A DNA stretch of 64,000 nucleotides from Bordetella petrii (GTDB lineage: Bacteria; Pseudomonadota; Gammaproteobacteria; Burkholderiales; Burkholderiaceae_B): positions 4,836,001-4,900,000 of the forward strand of contig NC_010170.1 in the NCBI RefSeq assembly GCF_000067205.1, given 5' to 3'. Below are positions 1-8,836 of the stretch, in pieces (within the stretch, counting starts at the first letter, position 1; each line of letters opens with the position of its first letter). Made by a program: the position numbers and the translations under genes. The notes beneath the pieces are model-generated. The model worked only from the letters and a program-made list of their open reading frames with translations, was not told where the DNA came from and searched no databases.

Positions 1-1
1 G

Positions 2-1996
2 TCGCTTGGCGGCATCGCGATTGCCATTGGCGCCATGGTGGATGCAGCAGTCGTGATGATTGAGAACGCTCACAAGCACGTCGAGACATGGCGCCACGAG
101 CACCTGGGACAAGAGCTCAGGGGCGAAGCGCACTGGCGGGTAATGGCCAACGCGGCAGCTGAAGTAGGGCCGGCGCTATTCTTCAGCCTACTGATCATTA
201 CGCTATCGTTCATCCCCGTTTTTACCCTCCAAGCGCAAGAAGGTCGCTTATTTGGCCCTCTGGCGTTTACCAAAACCTACGCCATGGCCGGTGCAGCTGG
301 ACTGGCCGTCACACTTGTCCCAGTATTAATGGGTTACTGGATTCGAGGGCGCATTCCGCCAGAGGAAAAGAATCCGCTTAACCGATTCTTGATACGAATC
401 TATCGGCCTTTGCTTGATGCCGTACTGAGAAGGCCTCGCACAACTCTTGCTGCGGCGTTGATCATCCTGCTAACCGCGATATGGCCCGCAACACGCCTTG
501 GCGGTGAATTTCTGCCGCCCTTAGACGAAGGCGACCTACTCTACATGCCATCTGCTTTGCCGGGCCTGTCGGCTTCGAAGGCATCCGAGCTCCTTCAGCT
601 GACCGACAGGATGATCAGGACGGTACCAGAGGTGGCGAGCGTATTCGGCAAGGCGGGCCGCGCCGAGACAGCCACGGATCCTGCTCCGCTTGAGATGTTT
701 GAGACGACGGTCCAACTCAAACCACACGATCAATGGCGCCCAGGAATGACCGTCGACAAGCTGATCCAAGCGCTCGACGATGCGGTCAAAGTTCCCGGGC
801 TTGCCAACATATGGGTTCCGCCTATTCGCAACCGGCTGGACATGTTGGCTACAGGCATAAAAAGTCCTATCGGTGTAAAGGTGGCGGCGGCCAACTTGGC
901 CGATATAGAGAGCGTAGCGCTCGCTATCGAGCAGGTCGCCAAGACAGTCCCAGGAGTAAGTTCCGCTTTGGCCGAACGCCTCACAGGAGGTCGTTATGTC
1001 GACGTCCAAGTTGATCGCATCTCCGCCGCACGCTATGGGCTGAGTATTGCCGATGTGCAGTCGGTCGTGTCAGCCGCAGTGGGTGGAGAAAATATCGGGG
1101 AGACCGTAGAAGGCCTGGCACGCTATCCGATCAATGTCCGCTATCCCCGAGAAATACGAGACTCGGTCGAAGGCCTTCGCAACCTCCCCATGTTTACCAG
1201 CAATGGCCAGCAGATCACATTGGGAACGGTTGCACGTATCGCTATCGAGAACGGGCCGCCGATGCTCAAGAGCGAGAATGCCAGGCCGACAGGCTGGGTC
1301 TACATCGACGTACGAGGACGCGACCTGGCCTCCGTGGTCTCAGACCTACGCCATGCGGTTGCACAACAAGTAGCGCTCAAACCGGGCATGAGCATCTCGT
1401 TCTCTGGGCAGTTCGAATATATGGAGCGCGCCACGGCCCGTCTGACCCTTGTGATACCCGCTACGCTATTGATCATTTTTGTCCTGCTTTATCTGACATT
1501 TCGACGATTCGATGAAGCACTTCTCATCATGGCCACACTTCCTTTCGCGCTGGTCGGTGGTGTCTGGTTCCTGTATCTCCTGAACTATCACTTATCCGTT
1601 CCGGCAGGCATCGGATTCATCGCTCTTGCTGGTGTATCGGCCGAATTCGGCGTGGTGATGCTTTTTTACCTGAAGCAGGCGGCCGCATCCCGCCAGGACA
1701 GCGGCTTATCGTTAACGCCATCGGTTCTTGAAGACGCCATTCGCGAAGGTGCCGTAATGCGCGTACGCCCCAAGGCCATGACAGTTGCAGTCATCTTGGC
1801 GGGTCTGCTGCCGATTCTGCTTGGCAGCGGCGCAGGCTCAGAAATCATGAGCCGTATCGCCGCGCCCATGGTCGGTGGAATGATCACCGCCCCTCTGCTT
1901 TCCATGTTCGTCATACCCGCCGCATATCGTCTGATGCGCGGTCGAGTCAACGCGTCTTCGGACGCATCAACAAGCCCTCACGCTAAAGGAACCTGA
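2..1996 (+). CDS. cusA: Cu/Ag RND efflux pump, C-terminal part (5' end outside window)
   Basis: Inner-membrane proton-driven subunit of a tripartite copper/silver exporter, moving Cu(I)/Ag(I) from periplasm or cytoplasm to the outer membrane. The frame is open from base 2, so about 664 of the usual ~1040 residues are present. It opens in TM4 with AIGAMVDAAVVMIEN, the signature of the monovalent-metal (HME4) RND group. Candidates for the three metal-binding methionines are visible in LLYMPSALPG, APLEMFETT and DMLATGIKSP. Two repeated clusters of membrane helices and a full C-terminus follow. cusF starts one base after the stop, so the two are co-transcribed. cusC and cusB probably lie upstream of the window. 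Confidence 0.93.
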   Translation, partial: SLGGIAIAIGAMVDAAVVMIENAHKHVETWRHEHLGQELRGEAHWRVMANAAAEVGPALFFSLLIITLSFIPVFTLQAQEGRLFGPLAFTKTYAMAGAAGLAVTLVPVLMGYWIRGRIPPEEKNPLNRFLIRIYRPLLDAVLRRPRTTLAAALIILLTAIWPATRLGGEFLPPLDEGDLLYMPSALPGLSASKASELLQLTDRMIRTVPEVASVFGKAGRAETATDPAPLEMFETTVQLKPHDQWRPGMTVDKLIQALDDAVKVPGLANIWVPPIRNRLDMLATGIKSPIGVKVAAANLADIESVALAIEQVAKTVPGVSSALAERLTGGRYVDVQVDRISAARYGLSIADVQSVVSAAVGGENIGETVEGLARYPINVRYPREIRDSVEGLRNLPMFTSNGQQITLGTVARIAIENGPPMLKSENARPTGWVYIDVRGRDLASVVSDLRHAVAQQVALKPGMSISFSGQFEYMERATARLTLVIPATLLIIFVLLYLTFRRFDEALLIMATLPFALVGGVWFLYLLNYHLSVPAGIGFIALAGVSAEFGVVMLFYLKQAAASRQDSGLSLTPSVLEDAIREGAVMRVRPKAMTVAVILAGLLPILLGSGAGSEIMSRIAAPMVGGMITAPLLSMFVIPAAYRLMRGRVNASSDASTSPHAKGT

Positions 1997-1997
1997 A

Positions 1998-2384
1998 ATG
2001 AAGTCTCCACGTTTTACCATTCCGCTCATCATGCTTACCACGCTGGCCTCACCCGCAATGGCGGCCGGCATGCAAGGCATGTCCTCGAGCCAGATGCAAC
2101 AGATGCCAATGAAGCAAATGGGAATGTCCCAATCAAGTAATTCGGATTCGACCGCGCAAAGTGCTGAAGGGACCGGAGCGATCGACGCCCTGGACACGCA
2201 GTCTGGCACCGTCAAACTATCGCATGGCCCAATCAAATCCTTGAACTGGCCTGCCATGACAATGAGTTTTCCCGTCGCGGAAAAAAAACTGCTCCAGGGC
2301 CTCAAAGTGGGGGACAAAGTGAAATTCTCTCTTCGTAATGGGAGTTCTTCGCCCGTCATAACGAAGATCACACCGACGCAGTAA
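1998..2384 (+). CDS. cusF: Periplasmic copper chaperone CusF-like, with Met-rich N-terminal extension
   Basis: Small periplasmic protein that binds Cu(I)/Ag(I) and hands it to the CusCBA pump. 128 residues: signal peptide to about residue 22, then a Met-rich linker (residues 25-43, nine Met), then an OB-fold CusF domain. The metal ligands H76, W84, M87 and M89 match the H/W/M/M set of CusF (segment LNWPAMTMSF). It follows cusA by one base with an AAGGA ribosome site inside the cusA end. The Met-rich segment is longer than in E. coli CusF and may add metal capacity; that part is inference. Confidence 0.92.
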   Translation: MKSPRFTIPLIMLTTLASPAMAAGMQGMSSSQMQQMPMKQMGMSQSSNSDSTAQSAEGTGAIDALDTQSGTVKLSHGPIKSLNWPAMTMSFPVAEKKLLQGLKVGDKVKFSLRNGSSSPVITKITPTQ

Positions 2385-2525
2385 CCCTTCCCATGATGTG
2401 GCATCGGTAACAGGGCACACCGATGCCACACCGTCACTCTTTAATACTTCGCCTGTGTGGATTGACTGCTGTGTGCTTTGTGCGTATGGGTTCGCGGCAG
2501 CCTGTCGAAGAAGGAAGTGCTGCTT

Positions 2526-2729
2526 ATGATGACATTCGCAAGGACATTAACGTCCTTCTCTGTGTGCGTTACGTTGGCACTGCGATCTGGCAATGCTCAG
2601 GCGCAGATGATGGGAGAGGCCATGATGGGCGGGATGATGTGGCTGATGGTTATTTTTCTGCTGCTCATCGCCGCGGTGCTTATTCTTGCCATCGCAGCGC
2701 TGGTGAAGCATCTTTTTAAGAAATGGTGA
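2526..2729 (+). CDS. Small Met-rich single-span membrane protein, unknown
   Basis: 67 residues from ATG 2526, preceded by a good ribosome site (GAAGGAAG, about 2508-2516). A signal-like N-terminus ends in AQA, followed by a short Met-rich stretch (MMGEAMMGGMMW), one hydrophobic helix of about 22 residues and a basic end (KHLFKKW). No family recognised. Its position directly after cusF and its clustered methionines suggest a role in copper handling at the inner membrane. The frame extends upstream to 2478, but the internal start has the better ribosome site. Confidence 0.6.
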   Translation: MMTFARTLTSFSVCVTLALRSGNAQAQMMGEAMMGGMMWLMVIFLLLIAAVLILAIAALVKHLFKKW

Positions 2730-2772
2730 CCTAATGGGCGAGCCAGAAAACTTGGAACCAATTCTTCATAGC

Positions 2773-2787
2773 TGACGAAAAAGTAAT
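2773..2787 (+). promoter_or_regulatory. Candidate shared operator (AAAAAGTAAT word) before DUF4148 gene
   Basis: TGACGAAAAAGTAAT about 170 bases upstream of the DUF4148 gene at 2955. Near-identical words occur at 38663-38677, 19943-19959 and, on the other strand, 15235-15250 in front of the cupredoxin/copA operon. It may be a binding site for CopR/CzcR-type regulators; inferred from recurrence only. Confidence 0.45.
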
Positions 2788-2954
2788 ACTACTGTTGGAT
2801 TGGGGTCAGGCTCCCCCTGTCAGAATTGTTCTTACGCATCCCGGCACCCAAGGCGCACATCGGATACCCCGCTTGTACGAACGGCTTGCCGAATTTAGAA
2901 AAGGCAGTGTCTCTGGATGCGCGAGGCATTACCCCTTTATTGAGGATGATTACC

Positions 2955-3233
2955 ATGAATCGACTTGCTATTGTGACCATCGCTTCTGTTCTGTTCGCCA
3001 CCGCTTCGGGCGCCAATGCGGATCCCTTGCCGAGCGGTTCCGCGAACGTTGCAAATTCCTCGCTCACTCGTGCTCAAGTTCAGGCCGATCTCGCGCTCTG
3101 GAAACGTGCGGGGATGGAACGTCTTCAAAAACGAGCGGAAGTGGATCCGAGCGTCTATGCCTCAACGGATTATCGGGCTCACTATGCAGAGTATGTACGC
3201 TTGCGCTCCAATCCGGATTCCGCACGCAACTGA
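2955..3233 (+). CDS. DUF4148-family small secreted protein (copy 1)
   Basis: 92 residues from ATG 2955 (ribosome site GAGG nine bases upstream). The frame runs further upstream, but this start gives a clean signal peptide (MNRLAIVTIASVLFATASGANA). The mature part holds the DUF4148 core LTRAQVQADLALWKRAGM followed by a charged, Tyr-containing tail (DYRAHYAEYVRLRSN). DUF4148 proteins are short periplasmic proteins of unknown function, common in Burkholderiales. Four other members of this type lie in the window (17414, 17954, 20501, 38795), all next to metal-resistance genes. Function unknown; a metal-stress role is inferred from location. Confidence 0.8.
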   Translation: MNRLAIVTIASVLFATASGANADPLPSGSANVANSSLTRAQVQADLALWKRAGMERLQKRAEVDPSVYASTDYRAHYAEYVRLRSNPDSARN

Positions 3234-3472
3234 GTCTTCAATGAACGCGTGCGTCGCTAGGACATCGGGCAACACGAAGGCCGCAATGATCTTCGGTGAG
3301 GTGTTGCCCACGACTATGCCTCTTGTCTGGTGCCACTAACTAAAGGGCGCTTGAAACGTTGCCTAAGGTGAAACCCTCTTTATCGCTATCGATGGTCGCC
3401 GAAAAATTGAACGCATCGAACAGTTTCTTGTCTATTCATCTATCGGCCAACCGTTAATTTTCAGGAGCAGAT

Positions 3473-3781
3473 ATGAACACGAAAACCCTTCTTGCCGGCA
3501 TTGTGACGTCAACTGCCATGGCATTCGGCGTGCCCGCCATCGCCGCAACCCCCGCACACGATGGCGGCAACATGAACACCGGCATGCACGACATGCAGGG
3601 CAACGGCAAGAACATGCCTATGGGGGACATGATGGGGATGATGAAAAATTGTCCCATGATGGCTCAGTTGCCTCCTGGCAACGAAAAGCTTTCGATGCAG
3701 ATGCATGCCGCAATGATGAAGGCTATGGGGGATATTCTTAGCAAGTATGCCGATCAGGTCAAAGTCCCTGAGGGCAAGTAG
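3473..3781 (+). CDS. Met/His-rich periplasmic protein, probable copper binder
   Basis: 102 residues with a signal peptide ending near AIA-ATP (about residue 25). The mature protein begins with a His/Met-rich stretch (HDGGNMNTGMHDMQGNG), continues MGDMMGMMKNCPMM and then becomes a Lys/Met helix. Ribosome site CAGGAG lies just before the start. No named family recognised; the spacing of Met, His and a single Cys is typical of periplasmic Cu(I)-binding proteins near cus/cop genes. It may share a transcript with the DUF2933-like gene 50 bases downstream. Confidence 0.75.
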   Translation: MNTKTLLAGIVTSTAMAFGVPAIAATPAHDGGNMNTGMHDMQGNGKNMPMGDMMGMMKNCPMMAQLPPGNEKLSMQMHAAMMKAMGDILSKYADQVKVPEGK

Positions 3782-3831
3782 CTGGAACGTAACGATTGAA
3801 CCTTAGCTTGCCCGATTTGGAGGAACCCAAA

Positions 3832-4086
3832 ATGCAATGCAGCAAAAAGACGATGGCGTATGTGGCCGTGGGAGTCGTGGCGGCTATCGCCGCAGCCTAC
3901 GCACTCCTTCCTGGTATGCGTGAAACGCTACTGGGTGTGGCCCCGTTGTTGCTGGTGCTGGTTTGCCCGTTGTCGATGCTATTCATGATGAAAGCGATGG
4001 GTGGCCAAAATCAAGCAAAAGAGGCTGACCGGCCCCACGTAGACGTAGATCCGGTCGCACAAATAGGCTCGAAGGCTTCGCAGTAG
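3832..4086 (+). CDS. DUF2933-like small membrane protein
   Basis: 84 residues from ATG 3832 with ribosome site GGAGG upstream; the frame extends to 3796 but without a ribosome site. Two hydrophobic helices separated by a short loop, then PLSMLFMMKAMGG and a charged tail. The pattern (C-P-L near the end of helix 2, then a Met-rich exit) resembles DUF2933 proteins found next to copper and mercury resistance genes. Function unknown. Assignment to DUF2933 is from recall of the pattern only. Confidence 0.6.
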   Translation: MQCSKKTMAYVAVGVVAAIAAAYALLPGMRETLLGVAPLLLVLVCPLSMLFMMKAMGGQNQAKEADRPHVDVDPVAQIGSKASQ

Positions 4087-4286
4087 GATGCGAGGTCACG
4101 GAGTGAAACCGAACTGCAGAGGGTCTCTTCTTGCGTCACCTGGCATCGGCTCGGAGGCCTATTGCACTACGCCCGTATTCACATTCCTGCATTCCCGCCG
4201 ATATCGCATGCTGAATCCCACAGGCACGGGCCTCACTCACAGCAGTGAGGCCACAGCCTCGCGCCTCTTCGTCTGAGATTTACGGC

Positions 4287-5474
4287 ATGAGCGCACCGTT
4301 GCTGGTCCAAACCCTGTTGGCTATCGGTGCCGGACTGCTGCTCAATCTCACTCCGTGTGTCCTGCCCGCTGTGCCGCTCAAGGTACGCGCAGTGTTGCGC
4401 GAAGCGGGCGAACGTCAGGCGATGCGCGTGACCTCCGCAGCACTCTTTGCTGCCGGATCAGTAGCTTTTTTTGGCAGCTTGGGATTGGCCACCTCCCTCT
4501 TGCAGTGGCGTTGGGGAGTGCTCTTCCAGTCGCGACCACTCCTGATTGCCATGAGCGCTCTGCTTACCGCCTTGGCCATTCTGAGTTTCTTTGGGCGCAG
4601 CCTGCCTCTGCCCAATGCTTTGGTAACGCTGCGCGGCAGACGTCTGCTTGAACCTTTCGTCTCTGGACTGGTAAGCGCGCTACTGTCCACTCCCTGCACC
4701 GGGCCGCTTCTGGGCGGCGTGTTGGTCTTTGCGCTAGCACAACCGCTTGCCAACATTCTCGTTATCTTTGTCGCAATCGGTCTGGGACTGGCGGCACCTT
4801 ATGTCGTGCTCATTTTGCGACCGAGCCTACTCAAGCGTATGCCACGTGCCGGAGCATGGACGGCAGTTGTGCAGCAAAGCTTTGGCTGGTTGCTGCTCGC
4901 AGCAGCACTTTTTTACGCACAAAGCGTGCTACCCGCCGCGTGGGGTACCCCCATATGGATAGCGCTGCTTATCGCCATACTCGGATGGGCGGCCGTCACG
5001 TTCCAGCGGGCCACAGAGCGCAGTGCCCGAACAGCCGCAATATCGGTGGGTGTCATAGCGGTAGTGCTCGGCTACTTCGGTTCTGGACTCGGCCAGTCGT
5101 CAGAAACCGCCATCGCGTGGCAACGGTTGCGCGCTACCGATGTAGAGGCCCTACCCACGCTCGGTCGGCCTGTCTTAATGGAATTTACCGCTCAGTGGTG
5201 CATCAACTGCAAGGTTCTGGAGAAAACGGTGTATGCGGACAGAGATGTCGTCGCGGCCCTGAAACACACTGGAACCGTTCCACTGCAGGTGGATCTCACT
5301 CGCCCCGCCCCGATTCTTGAACACCTACTCGCCTCGCACGGTGGGGTGGGCCTGCCCTTTGCCGTCGTGCTCGATGACAAGGGGCGCGAAGTGCAAGCGC
5401 TCTCGGGTCTTTTTACCAGCACCAGCCTAGTGCAAGCGCTGAACAAAACCCTGACACAGGAGAACGGATCATGA
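4287..5474 (+). CDS. DsbD-like membrane thiol reductase, beta and gamma domains only
   Basis: 395 residues. Passes electrons from cytoplasmic thioredoxin across the inner membrane to periplasmic thiols. The transmembrane beta domain carries the DsbD cysteine pair C24 (LTPCVLP) and C137 (STPCTGP) in about eight helices. The C-terminal thioredoxin-like gamma domain has W-C305-I-N-C308. The N-terminal alpha domain of standard DsbD (about 565 residues) is missing; the next gene, overlapping by 4 bases (ATGA), encodes an alpha-like domain. Probable role: keeping periplasmic copper proteins or their cysteines reduced under metal stress, as for the Scs systems (inference). Confidence 0.88.
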   Translation: MSAPLLVQTLLAIGAGLLLNLTPCVLPAVPLKVRAVLREAGERQAMRVTSAALFAAGSVAFFGSLGLATSLLQWRWGVLFQSRPLLIAMSALLTALAILSFFGRSLPLPNALVTLRGRRLLEPFVSGLVSALLSTPCTGPLLGGVLVFALAQPLANILVIFVAIGLGLAAPYVVLILRPSLLKRMPRAGAWTAVVQQSFGWLLLAAALFYAQSVLPAAWGTPIWIALLIAILGWAAVTFQRATERSARTAAISVGVIAVVLGYFGSGLGQSSETAIAWQRLRATDVEALPTLGRPVLMEFTAQWCINCKVLEKTVYADRDVVAALKHTGTVPLQVDLTRPAPILEHLLASHGGVGLPFAVVLDDKGREVQALSGLFTSTSLVQALNKTLTQENGS

Positions 5475-5980
5475 ATCGCCAGACCCGATACGGACTAGGC
5501 ATGCTTGCCGCTATCGTGGTCGTCGCGGGCGTCGCCCTCCTGATTGCTGGCACGCTCCAGACTTCCCTCGATTCGCCTGCGGGCGGCATCACTACGTATA
5601 CAGAATTTGCCGATTCGGCCAATCATGTCAAGGCATCACTCACGAAGACGGGACAGGACGGAGTAATTACGCTGCACATTGGCGACGGTTGGCACGTCAA
5701 CGCCAACCCAGCCTCTCTAGACAACCTGATCCCGACTTCCGTACTCGTTGTGGGCGATGGCGAGGAGCGTTCAGTGCAAGCTGATTACCCGGCCGGCAAA
5801 AATAGTGGAATCAAGATCGATACAACCGATATCATGGTTTACGATGACGGCACGCGCATTCCGGTGCATCAAATCGAGATCGACGCGGGCGAACACCTCG
5901 TCATGCGGGTTCAGGCCTGCAACGATCAAGGGATCTGTCTCGCACCTGCGACGATTTCTGTCGTTCAGGAGCAAGTCTAA
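5471..5980 (+). CDS. DsbD alpha-like periplasmic domain, membrane-anchored
   Basis: 169 residues: one N-terminal membrane anchor (residues 9-28), then an immunoglobulin-like domain with the DsbD-alpha features NPASLDNLIPTSV and a redox cysteine pair C150/C156 (QACNDQGICLAP). Translationally coupled to the upstream DsbD beta-gamma gene by an ATGA overlap. Together the two would rebuild a three-domain DsbD with the alpha domain on its own anchor at the other end of the order. No catalytic residue seems lost. Substrate unknown. Confidence 0.82.
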   Translation: MNRQTRYGLGMLAAIVVVAGVALLIAGTLQTSLDSPAGGITTYTEFADSANHVKASLTKTGQDGVITLHIGDGWHVNANPASLDNLIPTSVLVVGDGEERSVQADYPAGKNSGIKIDTTDIMVYDDGTRIPVHQIEIDAGEHLVMRVQACNDQGICLAPATISVVQEQV

Positions 5981-6097
5981 CTGCGGAACCCGCGCCACGC
6001 GGAGCAAACAAAGATCCTGTCAAGCGTAGGATATGGCGACTGCGGACGAATCATGACTTTCAACGTTCGGTAAATCACCTCAAGAGGAACATTTATC

Positions 6098-6532
6098 ATG
6101 CACACAGTAAAGAAATTGGCCTTGGGTGTGGCGCTCGGCCTGCCGCTCTCAGTCTTTGCCGCCGGTATCCCTGTCAAAATGTACAAAAATCCCGACTGCG
6201 GATGCTGCGATCGATGGGCCGCATACATGGAAGCCAACGGCTTTGCCGTGGAGACTATCAACACACGTGATCTCGCCTCCATCAAGGCGAAATACCATGT
6301 CCCCGCGAGCCTTGCTGGCTGCCATACAGCACTGATTGAAGGCCATGTAGTAGAAGGCCTGGTGCCTGCCAAGTATGTCAAGCGGATGCTCTCGGAGCAC
6401 ATTGCAGGCCAGGGGTTATCGCTTCCCGGCATGCCGGTGGGCGCGCCGGGCATGCCCGGTGACCAGGCAGGACCTCTCACCGTCTACACCCTGGGTCCGG
6501 GCGCCCAGTCCAAAGCGTACGCAAATTTCTAG
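6098..6532 (+). CDS. DUF411 metal-binding protein (CopG-like), copy 1
   Basis: 144 residues with signal peptide MHTVKKLALG...VFAA. The DUF411 domain has the N-terminal cysteine cluster C34, C36, C37 (NPDCGCCDRW) and the downstream C75-H76 and H83 (AGCHTALIEGH). Members sit in cop/cus clusters and are thought to bind copper in the periplasm; the Cupriavidus homologue is called CopG. Ribosome site AAGAGGAA upstream. A second divergent copy lies at 11120-11596. The C-terminal tail has Met-Pro-Gly repeats (PGMPVGAPGMPG). Confidence 0.88.
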   Translation: MHTVKKLALGVALGLPLSVFAAGIPVKMYKNPDCGCCDRWAAYMEANGFAVETINTRDLASIKAKYHVPASLAGCHTALIEGHVVEGLVPAKYVKRMLSEHIAGQGLSLPGMPVGAPGMPGDQAGPLTVYTLGPGAQSKAYANF

Positions 6533-6563
6533 TATCGAAGAAGCGAGCTGCAGACCAGCGTCG

Positions 6564-7052
6564 TCACCGCGGCCGCTGCTGTTCGGTCACTTCCTTCTGC
6601 ATGCGCAGGACGTCGGACGACCACGTGCTCTTGATGTAGGCGAGCACCGCAATAATCTGTTCATCGCTCAACGTACTACCGAATGCTGGCATGTCGCTCT
6701 GATAGTCCGATGGCGCGGTTCGTCCTGGAATCAGGCCGTTTTTCACTAGATCAAAAAGCACTGCATCGGGATGGTGCCAGGTATGGCCAGTATCATCGTG
6801 TGGCGGCGCGGGCAGTCGTCCATTGGCTAAGCGCTCACGCCAACGTGGCTGTCCCTGCAACTTTGCCCCATGGCAAGCAGCGCAAGCGTACGCATAAATA
6901 GCCTTCCCCTGCATAACATGCCCTGAGTTCGTGGGATCGATGAACGTCGCACTGGACGGAAGGTTGACCCAATACAATAGGGATGCTCCCCCAACGGCAG
7001 TCATACCAATGGCTGCAACGGCCCATTTTCTATTGAATTGGAGAAATGCCAT
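6564..7052 (-). CDS. Membrane-anchored class I c-type cytochrome
   Basis: 162 residues from ATG 7052; an upstream TTG at 7094 is less likely. An N-terminal hydrophobic anchor (residues 10-30) is followed by one heme site C57-A-A-C60-H61. A candidate axial Met lies in SDMPAFGSTLSDEQ, the usual distance upstream of the C-terminal helix. Cytochromes of this type are often encoded beside copper-resistance genes and may accept electrons from copper oxidation, but that is inference. It converges on the DUF411 gene with only 31 bases between the stops. Confidence 0.85.
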   Translation of the reverse strand: MAFLQFNRKWAVAAIGMTAVGGASLLYWVNLPSSATFIDPTNSGHVMQGKAIYAYACAACHGAKLQGQPRWRERLANGRLPAPPHDDTGHTWHHPDAVLFDLVKNGLIPGRTAPSDYQSDMPAFGSTLSDEQIIAVLAYIKSTWSSDVLRMQKEVTEQQRPR

Positions 7053-7134
7053 AGCCTGATGAGTATTCCAGTCGGTGGTAATTAACGAGTCCAATGTAAG
7101 TCAAAGCCAGTAGTCGATTGCGCTACTCGCGCTG

Positions 7135-7251
7135 CTACAGGAGAGAGTACTCCCAACCAATCCATACTTGCCAAGATACGGCGAGCGTCGATTCCATGAA
7201 CAGGCTCTCAAGCTTGATACAGCCGCGGCGGCGGTTAGCCTTAAACAGCGA
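7135..7251 (-). pseudogene. Decayed copy of the copD 3' end
   Basis: The - strand reads SLFKANRRRG-CIKLESLFMESTLAV and then W-x-GW up to a stop. This parallels the end of copD (SLKGENRTQA, KLRQSLFMEASLAV, GVAWLGILSP). DNA similarity is visible too, e.g. the word CCATGAACAG in both places. The rest of the reading frame toward 7422 does not resemble CopD. It looks like the remnant of a second copD from a duplication or from an exchange between two cop clusters. Confidence 0.6.
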
Positions 7252-7635
7252 ATCAGCGTGATCAAGCGCCGAACATAGACGAACAACATCATTGCTGACG
7301 GTGGCGATCTTCCTCCCACCTTCGCCTCCACGGATGCACCAATCGATTAGCAGACCGTGCATTCGAAGCGGCTTACCTGCACCATATTCCTCGCCCCTGA
7401 AAAATGCACGACGCTCCTCCATCTACTAACAGCCTCATCTACTTCGCCGCTCGGACTGCGGCAAAACTAACGAGAGCAGATACAGAACACGTGCTGAAGG
7501 GAGGCAGCCAATATGAGTTCATGATTGCTCCTTTTGCAAAAACTACGCCTGCTTTCTCCGCGCCGTTAATAGCGCGTGTTTATGACAACCTCCCACCCGG
7601 TCGTTAGTCTGCATCCCCCTAACGCATGTCAAATA
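7252..7635. other. Gene-free stretch between copD remnant and copD
   Basis: 384 bases. Short open frames occur on both strands, but none has a convincing start or recognisable content. No clear hairpin terminator or repeat seen. Confidence 0.4.
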
Positions 7636-8505
7636 TTAGGTTCCGTTGGGAGAAAGAATGCCTAGCCATGCGACACCCGCGAAAATCAGAACCGCTAAGC
7701 TTGCCTCCATGAACAGACTCTGCCGTAGTTTGACAACTGCCTGCGTGCGATTTTCGCCTTTCAGCGACGCTTCCAGAGCGGGACTCAACCTAAACCGATT
7801 CGCCGCCGCAAGCGCGAGCATTCCTCCAAATAACAAGAGCTTCCCTAAAAGCAGACGGCCATAAAGCGTTGAGGAAAGCGGACTAAGAGATGGTCCAGCG
7901 ATCATCAAGTAATTGAGGACTCCACTCACGACCAGCGTTGCCACGATCAGCGTACCAATCCGTGCGAAGCCATTGGAAGCTCGGCTCAGGAGTTCTACCG
8001 AACCGTGAGCGGTGCCCGGCTTGATTACTGCAAGCATAAAGAAGGCAACCAAAGCGCCTATCCAGGCGCCCGCCGCCCAGAGGTGCATGACGTCGGAAGC
8101 GAGATGAATGTATCCGCGCACGCCATCATCCATAGCGCCGTGGCCCGCCCAGGCAAGTGTCGCAAGTCCCACGCCGCTTGAGACTGCCATAACAGAAAAT
8201 CGCAATCTTGGATTCAATTTGAGTATTGCGATGACTGCACAAGTCATCAGCGCTAGGATACGAACGCACCAGGCGATTCCCAAATGGGTACCTGTAAGGA
8301 GCATTTCGAATACATGCGTCGACAGCTCGGCGTAGTTTTGCGCGCCAGACATGACCTTGGCCATGAGCGCCAATGCCCACATTGACAATGCAATGCCGAT
8401 TACTGCAAACGCGCCAACAAGTATTCGATAACGTCTTGAGATCGCAGAAGATCGCTCGTCATGCCCCAAAGCGTAGACACCGAACATGGCGACGCCAAAT
8501 GCCGC
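7636..8505 (-). pseudogene. copD: copD, 3' part (separated from its start by an IS)
   Basis: CopD is an inner-membrane copper-resistance protein thought to move copper together with CopC. This part keeps about 290 residues with eight or so helices, conserved histidines (AGHGAMDDG, ASDVMHLWAAG) and the native stop. The insertion at 8502-8505 removed the first ~20 codons to 9699-9759. The open frame continues into the IS to an ATG at 8553, which would add about 16 foreign residues (MRKFYFWLQRFCGG). A hybrid protein could therefore still be made from that start. Removing the IS and one target copy restores an uninterrupted frame. Confidence 0.9.
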
Positions 8506-8569
8506 GGTAATCCCCCCGCAAAAGCGCTGCAGCCAGAAGTAGAATTTTCTCATTGAGGAGTTCTACAGC

Positions 8570-8836
8570 ATGAAGAAGTCGCGATTCACGGATAGCCAGA
8601 TCATCGAAGCGATTAAACGCGTCGAGGCGGGTCTGGCGGTGCCGGAGCTATGCCGGGATCTGGGCATCAGCTCGGCCACGTTCTACAAGTGGCGGTCGAA
8701 GTACGGCGGCATGGATGTATCGCTGATGGCGCGCATGAAGGAGCTCGAGGCTGAGAACGCGCGGTTGCGCAAGATGTATGTCGAGGAGAAGCTCAAAGCC
8801 GAGATCGTGACGGAGGCGCTCGAAAAAAAGTGGTGA
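8570..8836 (+). CDS. IS3-family transposase OrfA
   Basis: 88 residues. N-terminal helix-turn-helix (SDSQIIEAIKRVEAG, LCRDLGISSATFYKWRSKYGG) that binds the element ends, then a leucine-zipper-like helix (LEAENARLRKM) for multimerisation. The frame ends at LEKKW-stop beside a run of seven A (8823-8829), the usual -1 frameshift site that yields the fused OrfAB transposase. Confidence 0.92.
   Translation: MKKSRFTDSQIIEAIKRVEAGLAVPELCRDLGISSATFYKWRSKYGGMDVSLMARMKELEAENARLRKMYVEEKLKAEIVTEALEKKW

Noticed and set aside
2217..2437. Long open frames antisense to cusF and many others antisense to cop, czc and trb genes
   Set aside because: They mirror GC-rich codon positions of the real genes, lack ribosome sites and have no family features.
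4088..4276. 62-codon + strand frame between the DUF2933-like and DsbD-like genes
   Set aside because: No ribosome site, no hydrophobic or conserved pattern; looks like spacer.
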